Origin: Mycolicibacterium rhodesiae NBB3
GTDB taxonomy: Bacteria > Actinomycetota > Actinomycetes > Mycobacteriales > Mycobacteriaceae
NCBI RefSeq assembly: GCF_000230895.2
Contig: NC_016604.1
Coordinates: 2,418,001-2,482,000 of the forward strand
Reading direction: 5' to 3'
Length of the DNA: 64,000 nt
In this document: piece after piece, positions 57,349 through 64,000 of the stretch
Layout: the number at the start of each line of letters is the position of its first letter
Position numbering within the stretch: the stretch's first letter is position 1
Made by a program: the position numbers and the translations under genes
The notes under the pieces: model-generated
Told to the model about the DNA's origin: nothing
The model's input: the letters and a program-made list of their open reading frames with translations, nothing else
Database searches by the model: none

Positions 57349-59177
57349 GCTTGCGCTGACGGTTCCAGCTGCACCTCGCTGCCGGACGGTTCGTTCTTGT
57401 TGATCCGGCCGCCTCCCCACGAGACGCCCGCGATCATCGCCAGCGTGCACACGAGGACCACGATGCAGCCGATGAGCCACAGCGACTGCGGGATGTCGGG
57501 ACTGCGCTCGCGTTGCAGGATGGTGATCTCAGAGACGATCGGGCGCTGGAATTGCGCGTCGGCAGGCACCTCCTTGGCCCCGATGCCGGGATCGCCCGCC
57601 AAGTAGATGGGAACGGCCGCAAGTGTTCTGCCGTCATGCACGCGCAGCAATGTCTTCCATTCGCCTGCGACCGGCATCGGTTCGGTGGAGACGTAGTGGC
57701 CGGGACCGACCTTCTGCAGATGGTCGATGAACTGGCCGCGTTCGTTCTCCAGCTTGCCCTGCCAACCCAGGACCGACACCCAGTTCGGGTCCTCGCTGAT
57801 CACATTCGGCGGGTTGAAGCGGACGTCGGCGGTCACGTGGCGCTGGCCGTTGACCGGTGGCGCCTCGGTCAACACAGCCGTGACTGTCGCGTCCTGCGGC
57901 ACGTCATAGCGCAGGCCGTTGGCTGTGGCGCCGCCGATGACGAGCACCGTCAGTGCGACGACGCCGACGCCGATGGCACGGCGCGGCAGCCTCTGTCCCG
58001 TGAGCACCATGCCGAGCAAGCCTCCGCATGCGCCGGTCATGATGGCCACCGGCACGGCCATGGCCAGGCCCTCGGGCCAAATGCTGGTTGGCCACGGGTA
58101 GTCGTAGACCGCGTTGATCCACAACGATTCGAGCCACAGACCGAGCGTGCCGATGCCCAGGCCGCTGACGGCTCCGAACACGACCGGTCGTTTGTACAGC
58201 GGCGTCAGCGCGAGGATCTCGACTATGAGGGCAGGGCCGAGGTAGAGGGCGAACCAGTTGACCGGCGCATCGAGCACGGGTGCGACCAGGAAGGCGACGA
58301 TGCCGCGCAGCCCGATGCCGATCACTGCGGCGATGAGTGCCGCGCCGCGGCCCATGAAGATCCGGGCGCCGACGAGTGCCAGTCCGGCGGCGGCGGCGAT
58401 GAGCATCGGCTGGAACACCTGGCGGAACTGCGGCACGCCGAAGTCGAACTCGATCTGGTAGACCGACGCACCGACGAGCACTCCGGCGAACGCCAGGTAT
58501 TGGACGAACTTCAAGCCGATGCCGTCCGGTGGGGTGTCGTCGGTCCTGGTCTTACGGCCTTCATGTTCGAGGTACAGCGCGGACAAGGTGGAGAAGCCCG
58601 CGCCGCCGATCATCATGAGGTGGGTGGGGCCCCACAGCGTGACGTCCTGGCCGAAGATGCGGTGCCACATGTCGTCGAGCGGGAAGCCCAGCAGCGCGTA
58701 GAACCCGCAACCGGCCATCACGATGCCGCCGACCGGGGCGTACCAGTGGTCGGTGATGCGGACCGCCGCCGGGCCGGGCCGCTCATCCTCTCCCCGGGGC
58801 AGCACGATCGCCGTGCAGCCCGCCACGAAGATGCCGAACAAACCGATCAGAATGAAATAGTGCGCGGGGTTGGCCAGCGCGCCGTCGTCGCGGCCGTTGC
58901 CGATGTGCAGGCTGACGTCCCAGATGAAGCCGAACAGCGCGCAGATGATCGAGGCGATGAACAGCGCGATCGGCAAGGCCACCCACGACGGTCGCTTGAA
59001 GCGTCTGCCCGACCAGTCGGCAAGCGACGCCAACCAGCTGATCTTGTGCTGGCGGTGCATCCAGCCGATCCACACCAGCACAGCGGCGACGACGGCGCCG
59101 ACCGCCGTCAGGATGATGATCTCGCTGATGGCGGTGCCGCCACCCTCGCTGCCCTGAGCAAGCAACTCCACTGTCAT
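57345..59177 (-). CDS. Large polytopic membrane protein with extracytoplasmic C-terminal domain
   Basis: 610 residues, first gene of the operon. About 11 TM segments cover residues 15-420. A soluble beta-rich domain follows (about 425-560: HVTADVRFNPPNVISEDPNWVSVLGWQGKLENERG), then a last TM at about 570-592. Membrane-located WDVSLHIGNGRDDG, NPAHYFILIG and WGPTHLMMIGG contain His and Asp residues in metal-site-like patterns. I do not recognise a transport family. ATG 59177 is the likely start. Confidence 0.85.
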   Translation of the reverse strand: MTVELLAQGSEGGGTAISEIIILTAVGAVVAAVLVWIGWMHRQHKISWLASLADWSGRRFKRPSWVALPIALFIASIICALFGFIWDVSLHIGNGRDDGALANPAHYFILIGLFGIFVAGCTAIVLPRGEDERPGPAAVRITDHWYAPVGGIVMAGCGFYALLGFPLDDMWHRIFGQDVTLWGPTHLMMIGGAGFSTLSALYLEHEGRKTRTDDTPPDGIGLKFVQYLAFAGVLVGASVYQIEFDFGVPQFRQVFQPMLIAAAAGLALVGARIFMGRGAALIAAVIGIGLRGIVAFLVAPVLDAPVNWFALYLGPALIVEILALTPLYKRPVVFGAVSGLGIGTLGLWLESLWINAVYDYPWPTSIWPEGLAMAVPVAIMTGACGGLLGMVLTGQRLPRRAIGVGVVALTVLVIGGATANGLRYDVPQDATVTAVLTEAPPVNGQRHVTADVRFNPPNVISEDPNWVSVLGWQGKLENERGQFIDHLQKVGPGHYVSTEPMPVAGEWKTLLRVHDGRTLAAVPIYLAGDPGIGAKEVPADAQFQRPIVSEITILQRERSPDIPQSLWLIGCIVVLVCTLAMIAGVSWGGGRINKNEPSGSEVQLEPSAQA

Positions 59178-59312
59178 GTCATCCCACCCTCATGAGTACG
59201 GTCCGAGACTTACCCGCCGGTGATGTTGCCAGAATTGCCCGAGCCGAAACCAGGGGTATCACCTAACGTGACGCAGAGTTTCTCCAGCGAGGATCGGCCT
59301 CGGACTGATCCA

Positions 59313-60491
59313 TCAGGGTTTCAGCACCACCTTCACCATGCCGTCCTCCTTCTTCTGGAACGTCTCGTACGCGTCCGGTGCCGCCGACAATGGCAACCGG
59401 TGAGTGGCGAACTGCTCGACACCGAGCGGGTCCTCGTCGGTGAGCAGCGGCAGGATGTCCGGTATCCACTTCTTGACGTTGGCCTGGCCCATCCGCAGCC
59501 GAATCTGCTTGTCGAATAGCGTCATCAGGTTGACCGGGTCAGCCGCGCCGCCATACACACCGGACAGCGAGACCGTGCCACCCCGTCGTACCAACGCGAT
59601 TGCCAAGTTGAATGCGGCGAGACGGTCGACGCCGGCGTGCTTCATCACGACGCGGCCCACGGGCGGAGGGAGGAACCCGCTGGCGGTCTGCGCGGCCGTC
59701 GCGACCGGCGAACCGTGGGCTTCCATCCCGACGGCGTCGATGACCGAGTCGGCACCGCGGCCCTCGGTGTAGCTCTTGACTATCTCTTCGGCGTTGTCGC
59801 GTCGCAGATCGACGACCTCGGCGCAGTATGGGCGCGCCCGGTCCAACCGTTCGTCGACCAGGTCGACACCGATCACCGTGGCGTTCTTGCGGTGTGCCGC
59901 GATGCGGCAGGCCATCGAACCGATCGGGCCCAGACCGAGCACCACCAGCGTTCCGCCGTCGGGCACCTCGGCGTACTCCACGCCCTGCCATGCGGTGGGC
60001 AGCACGTCGGAGAGATACACGTAGCGTTCGTCGGGTCCGTCCTCAGGCACCTTGACGTGGGTGTACTGAGCCTGCGGCACCCGCAGGTACTCTGCCTGCC
60101 CGCCCGCCACCTCGCCGTAGAGCTTAGAAAAGCCGAACAGTGCGGCACCGGTGCCCTGGTCGCGGTTCTGCGTGGTCTCACACTGGCTCTGCAGCCCGTG
60201 GTCGCACATGAAGCAGCTTCCGCAGCTGATGTTGAACGGGATGACGACCCGGTCGCCGACGCTGAGGTTGTCGACCTCGCGGCCGACCTCCTCGACGATG
60301 CCCATCGCTTCGTGACCGAGGATGTCGCCCGGGCTCATGAATGCGCCGAGCACCTCGTACAGGTGAAGGTCGGACCCGCAGATGTTCGTGCTCGTCACCC
60401 GGATGATCACGTCGTTCGGTTCCTTGATCGCGGGATCGGGCACAGTGTCGACGGACACCTTTCGTCGGCCCTGCCACGTAACTGCGCGCAT
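59313..60491 (-). CDS. Zinc-dependent alcohol dehydrogenase (threonine/formaldehyde-dehydrogenase-like MDR)
   Basis: 392 residues. The zinc site shows NICGSDLHLYE and GHEAMGIVEEVG; the second set of cysteines is SCGSCFMCDHGLQSQC; the cofactor motif is GLGPIGSMACR. The long insert before the Rossmann domain resembles glutathione-independent formaldehyde dehydrogenases. The substrate is uncertain. It lies alone, divergent from the split-hydrolase gene. Confidence 0.9.
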   Translation of the reverse strand: MRAVTWQGRRKVSVDTVPDPAIKEPNDVIIRVTSTNICGSDLHLYEVLGAFMSPGDILGHEAMGIVEEVGREVDNLSVGDRVVIPFNISCGSCFMCDHGLQSQCETTQNRDQGTGAALFGFSKLYGEVAGGQAEYLRVPQAQYTHVKVPEDGPDERYVYLSDVLPTAWQGVEYAEVPDGGTLVVLGLGPIGSMACRIAAHRKNATVIGVDLVDERLDRARPYCAEVVDLRRDNAEEIVKSYTEGRGADSVIDAVGMEAHGSPVATAAQTASGFLPPPVGRVVMKHAGVDRLAAFNLAIALVRRGGTVSLSGVYGGAADPVNLMTLFDKQIRLRMGQANVKKWIPDILPLLTDEDPLGVEQFATHRLPLSAAPDAYETFQKKEDGMVKVVLKP

Positions 60492-60569
60492 CGCATCCTC
60501 CTGAAAATTGATTACCTCCTATGGCGTGCCCGCCCGGGGATCGGCCAAACCTCGGGCCACGATTGGAAG

Positions 60570-62930
60570 ATGGCCGACAACGGCACCGTCGTCGAACTCC
60601 GGGTGCACGGGGTGTCCGGGACGCCGCCCGAGGCGCTGCTCAGCTGTCCGACCGAGTTCCTCGAGCTACGGGCGGGGGACAAGTCCGCCGGTTTTTACCG
60701 CAGGCAACAGTGGATCGACGACGCCCAGAAGCCCATCGACGGTCGGCGCTCGGCATGGCGACGCGTGATGGAGGCCTACTCCTGGGGCGGTCTGACGTCC
60801 GGGCCCGCCAGCCGAGCGGTGTGGCTGCTGTTCCTGCCGTTCATCTTCATCAGCCTGGCGCACTGGATGCTTCCCCCCACGGCCGGTCCGCGCCGCGCGG
60901 CGGCGATCGCTGTGGCGCTGCTACGGTTGATCGCCCTGTCGTTCACGCTGACCCTGATGCTCGCGTCGGCGGTCGCCGTGATGGATGTGACGGTGTGGCA
61001 GTGCGTGGGGCTGGATTATTGCGCCGCGCAATGGAGTCCGCTGTCATTTCTCGCGTCGATGCCACGCGGGACGCAGTTGGCGCTCAGCGCAGTGCCCCTG
61101 GTCGTGGTCATCGCGGTGTTGTGGCGGCTGGGCAAGGAGGATGTGCGAGTAGGCGGCAGGCCGCCGAATCCCGCGGTGACGGCCGACGAGGTGCCGCTGG
61201 AATCGGATGCCTTCTGGTGCACGGACCCTTCCGTCATGCGATTGCGCATCTGCCATGTGATGGCGTGGACGTCGGGGGTCGGCGCACTGACGCTTGCGGC
61301 GCCGCTGAGTCACTCCACGTCCGTGTCTGGAGTCAGCCTGCTCGCCGCCAATGGCGTCATTCTGACACTCGCCGCGTTGGCCACGGCCTGGAACCGCGCC
61401 ACCGCGCGGGGAGGTACGGGGGCGGACCGGTTGACGCGCCCGCTTCTGTTGTTGCGCTGGATTGCATTGGCTCTCCTGGTCGTATCGCTGGTCTGGGTCG
61501 CGGTCACCGACGTGCCGTATCCGGTCGCTCCGACGCACCTCCCGGGGCTGCGCGGGGCGATCTACGTCGTGCTTGGTGTGCAGGTAGTGCTGCTGATCGC
61601 GTTGTTCGTGTGTACCGGATGGTCGATGCGCGGCGGCCCGAAGGTGCCGGACGCCGCGTGGCGCCCGACGCTGAACGGGTACACAGGGCCCTTCGTCGCG
61701 CTGATCGCCTGGCTGCTCGGCGGTGCGTTCAGTGTGGGCGTCGGACTGCTGACCGCACAGATCCTCGGTGACGCGGTGATCTCGACCGCGGCGGCCAACG
61801 CTGAGATCGGTAGAAGGACAACGATACTCGGCAATGCCGGTGCCACATTGGCGGACAGGGTTTCGGTGCTGCACGCCGACGCCCCGCTGATCGTGCCGCC
61901 GCCCTATCTCTGGGTGGCGATGGCCGTCGTGGTGCTCATCGTCGTGACGATCGTCGCCGTATTGGTCGTCTGGCTGTGGGTGATTCCGAGAAGGGCGAGA
62001 GCCGAACTGCCCGCGGTGCTCGCGGATCATCCAGATGCCCCGGCAACAGGAGCGCGAGCCAGGCAGGTCGCGAGGGCGCGCGCGGTGGCGTCCTTGACCG
62101 ACACCGGCATCGCGTTGATCGCAGGCCTGGCAGTGACTTCCGTGGTAGTCATTGCGGCGCTCACCGCCTGGTATGTCTCCGAGCGAGGCGGATTCGATTC
62201 GCTGCCGGGTTATTCGCCGACGATCACCAGCGCGAGCATCTTCATCACGCTGACATTGGTGGTCGGACTGCTGCTCATTGCGGTGCAGGCGTATCGGGAT
62301 CGTCAGATGCGCCGAGTGGTGGGCGTGCTGTGGGATGTCATCACGTTCTGGCCGCGCGCGAACCATCCGCTGACACCGCCGTGCTACGCCGAACGCACGG
62401 TGCCCGAACTGCTGGAGCGTCTCCGAAGGCTGGTCGCAGAACCCGACACCCGCGTGGTGGTCGCAGCGCACAGCCAGGGCACGGTCATCGCGGCCGCAAC
62501 GTTTTTGCAGCACGACGACGACAGCAGAGACCGCGTGGCGCTGCTGACGTTCGGTTCACCGCTGCGCCGGTTATACGCACGAAACTTCCCGGCCTACTTC
62601 GGAACCGACGCCCTGCCGCGCTTGGCGAAGCTGCAGGAGGCGCGGTGGATCAACCTCTGGTCGCTGTCCGATCCGATCGGATCGTGGGTGAGCGACACGA
62701 CCAACCGCAGCATGACGCAGGCACTGACCGATGTGGACTTTCGCGTGCTCGATGTCGAGTCGCTCGCGGCCGGACCAGGCGGCATCTATCCGCCGATATG
62801 CGGCCACTCGGGATTCTGGGTCCGGCCCGAATTCTCGCAGGCGGTAGCCGAATTGGAGACGACGGTGACGCCCTCGGGCGTCGAGACCGACACCAGCGCA
62901 GCGCCACCGCCATCTGAGAAGGCCTTGTAG
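60570..62930 (+). CDS. Membrane protein with split alpha/beta-hydrolase (lipase-like) halves
   Basis: 786 residues from ATG 60570. The N-terminus ELRVHGVSGTPPEALL looks like the first strand and oxyanion loop of a lipase. About 8-10 TM segments fill residues 85-585. The C-terminal cytoplasmic part has VVVAAHSQGTVIAA with nucleophile S635, then LLTFGSPLRRLYARNFP (Asp/Gly-Ser-Pro block typical of lipases). A C-terminal CGHSGFW could give the His. It may be a lipid hydrolase with its membrane domain inserted in the fold. It is convergent with the acyl-CoA dehydrogenase gene. Confidence 0.82.
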   Translation: MADNGTVVELRVHGVSGTPPEALLSCPTEFLELRAGDKSAGFYRRQQWIDDAQKPIDGRRSAWRRVMEAYSWGGLTSGPASRAVWLLFLPFIFISLAHWMLPPTAGPRRAAAIAVALLRLIALSFTLTLMLASAVAVMDVTVWQCVGLDYCAAQWSPLSFLASMPRGTQLALSAVPLVVVIAVLWRLGKEDVRVGGRPPNPAVTADEVPLESDAFWCTDPSVMRLRICHVMAWTSGVGALTLAAPLSHSTSVSGVSLLAANGVILTLAALATAWNRATARGGTGADRLTRPLLLLRWIALALLVVSLVWVAVTDVPYPVAPTHLPGLRGAIYVVLGVQVVLLIALFVCTGWSMRGGPKVPDAAWRPTLNGYTGPFVALIAWLLGGAFSVGVGLLTAQILGDAVISTAAANAEIGRRTTILGNAGATLADRVSVLHADAPLIVPPPYLWVAMAVVVLIVVTIVAVLVVWLWVIPRRARAELPAVLADHPDAPATGARARQVARARAVASLTDTGIALIAGLAVTSVVVIAALTAWYVSERGGFDSLPGYSPTITSASIFITLTLVVGLLLIAVQAYRDRQMRRVVGVLWDVITFWPRANHPLTPPCYAERTVPELLERLRRLVAEPDTRVVVAAHSQGTVIAAATFLQHDDDSRDRVALLTFGSPLRRLYARNFPAYFGTDALPRLAKLQEARWINLWSLSDPIGSWVSDTTNRSMTQALTDVDFRVLDVESLAAGPGGIYPPICGHSGFWVRPEFSQAVAELETTVTPSGVETDTSAAPPPSEKAL

Positions 62931-62934
62931 ACCC

Positions 62935-64000
62935 TCACTTGCGGGGCGGGCGCAACACCTTCATCGCCAAACCCATGATCGGGGCGGGGATGCGATCCTT
63001 CGCCGAGAGCGCCGCGCTGCCGACCTGGGTCCGCACCGGTGTCCCGCGGCCGAACATGCGGTTGAACGGACCGCCGGAGGGTTCGAGGTCGAAGTGCAGC
63101 GGCGGCTTACCGTCAGCCGCACCGAGTGCGTTGGAGATCACGATACGCTGAATCTCGCTGGTGCCCTCGAAGATGGTGTAGAGCTTGGCATCCCGGTACC
63201 ACTTCTCGACGGGATGGTCCTTGATGTAACCCCAACCGCCCATGGTTTGTATCGCGCGCTCGGTGGTCTTCACTGCCACCTCGCTGGCCGCCAGCTTCGA
63301 CATCGATCCTTCGCCGCGTTCGAACGGGACTCCGCTTGCCGCCATCCATGAGGCCCGCCAGGTGAGCAACCGGGCCGCGTCGATCGCCGTCGCGAGATCG
63401 GCGAGCGGAAAAGCGATGCCCTGGTGGTCGATGATAGGCGCTCCGAACGCCTCACGTCGGTTGGCGTACTCGGTCGCGTATTCCATTGCAGCTCTGGCGA
63501 TCCCGAGAGCCTGTGCCGCTACCATCGGCCGCGTCTGCTCAAAGGTGCCGAGCGTGGCTGAACCGGAATGAGCCGCACCCTCGACGGCTTCGCGGGCCTT
63601 CGCGAGTTTATGGTCCAGCTTGTCCTGTCCGCCGAGCAGGTTCGCCGCGGGAACCCGGACGTCGTTGAACTTCAACTCCGCAGTGTGCGACGCGCGGCAA
63701 CCCATCTTGTCGAGCTTGCGAACCATCTCCAGGCCCGGGGTCCCACCGGGCACGACGAACAACGCCTGTCCTTTGTGCCCGAGATCCTGGTCGACGACGG
63801 CATTGACGACGTGAACGTTGGCGATGCCGCCATTTCCGATCCACATCTTGTGGCCGTTGATGATCCAGTCGGCGTCCGGTCCCGACCCGTCGCGGCGGGC
63901 GGTGGTGCGCAGGTTGCGTACGTCGCTGCCGCCCTCTGGCTCGGAGATGGCCAGCGCGGCCAACTTCAGATCGCCCGGCGTTCCGAAGCATTCGGGCGCC
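62935..64000 (-). CDS. Acyl-CoA dehydrogenase (5' end beyond window)
   Basis: Coding runs open through the right edge, so the N-terminal domain is missing. Visible parts are the FAD/substrate block LAISEPEGGSD, WINGHKMWIGNGG, the middle beta domain, and the C-terminal helical domain with MGGWGYIKDHPVEKWYRDAKLYTIFEGTSEIQR, where the Glu of FEGTSE is the likely catalytic base. It makes the 2,3-enoyl-CoA in fatty acid or related breakdown. The tail PAPIMGLAMKVLRPPRK is basic. Confidence 0.93.
   Translation of the reverse strand, partial: APECFGTPGDLKLAALAISEPEGGSDVRNLRTTARRDGSGPDADWIINGHKMWIGNGGIANVHVVNAVVDQDLGHKGQALFVVPGGTPGLEMVRKLDKMGCRASHTAELKFNDVRVPAANLLGGQDKLDHKLAKAREAVEGAAHSGSATLGTFEQTRPMVAAQALGIARAAMEYATEYANRREAFGAPIIDHQGIAFPLADLATAIDAARLLTWRASWMAASGVPFERGEGSMSKLAASEVAVKTTERAIQTMGGWGYIKDHPVEKWYRDAKLYTIFEGTSEIQRIVISNALGAADGKPPLHFDLEPSGGPFNRMFGRGTPVRTQVGSAALSAKDRIPAPIMGLAMKVLRPPRK

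Noticed and set aside
57513..59195. 560-residue open frame opposite the large membrane protein
   Set aside because: Sequence is low in hydrophobics with repeated His/Asp/Gln, a mirror of codons on the true strand.

Overview
The window looks like the chromosome of a fast-growing mycobacterium (Mycolicibacterium-type). It is GC-rich, with many GTG starts and many 4-nt ATGA/GTGA gene overlaps. From position 11 kb to 42 kb it follows the gene order I know from Mycobacterium tuberculosis Rv0757-Rv0778: phoP, phoR, HIT protein, adhB, ferredoxin, cyp51, cyp123, aldA, purD, purB, cyp126. Homologies and Rv numbers come from memory of the families; no database search was run.

Region 1 (1-10.7 kb) is accessory and the most interesting part. 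It is one tight plus-strand operon of eight genes: an acyl-CoA-ligase-like adenylating enzyme, a DAHP-synthase-like aldolase, a large FAD/NAD(P)-binding oxygenase, a fumarase/CMLE-superfamily lyase, a branched-chain-type aminotransferase, a DsbA-like paralog of the mycothiol-dependent nitroreductase, and two ATP-grasp ligases. The oxygenase-lyase pair resembles the CreE/CreD (FzmM/FzmL) aspartate-nitrosuccinate pathway, which makes nitrous acid. The ligase resembles CreM/Tri17/AvaA6, which use nitrite to make N-N bonds. I infer a biosynthetic cluster for a diazo, N-nitroso or other N-N-bonded amino acid or dipeptide. It ends in a long inverted repeat, an HNH endonuclease gene and a tRNA-Thr(TGT) whose 3' end faces the cluster, so it may be a genomic island.

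Region 2 (11.2-42.7 kb) is the conserved core. It holds phoPR with a visible PhoP box, a minus-strand operon around cyp51 under a TetR regulator with a paired operator, a divergent aldehyde/alcohol catabolic operon, five P450 genes in all, several TetR genes with clear dyad operators, purine genes (purD, purB), an APC permease and a TDT-family transporter.

Region 3 (42.6-46.8 kb) is a three-gene minus-strand operon that looks like a type VII (ESX) secretion accessory locus. It encodes an EspC-like protein with a YxxxD motif, a one-TM protein with a duplicated external domain, and a large Pro/Ala-rich protein with a WxG-type N-terminus.

Region 4 (47.1-54.1 kb) carries alpha-glucan and trehalose metabolism: treS and mak overlapping, with treX close by on the other strand. 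A TetR gene sits near a dyad operator that precedes only a 15-codon ORF.

Region 5 (54.1-64 kb) holds an enoyl-CoA-hydratase homolog without its catalytic glutamates, pncA, a four-gene membrane/lipoprotein operon of unknown role, a zinc alcohol dehydrogenase, a membrane protein with a hydrolase fold split around many TM segments, and an acyl-CoA dehydrogenase cut by the window edge.
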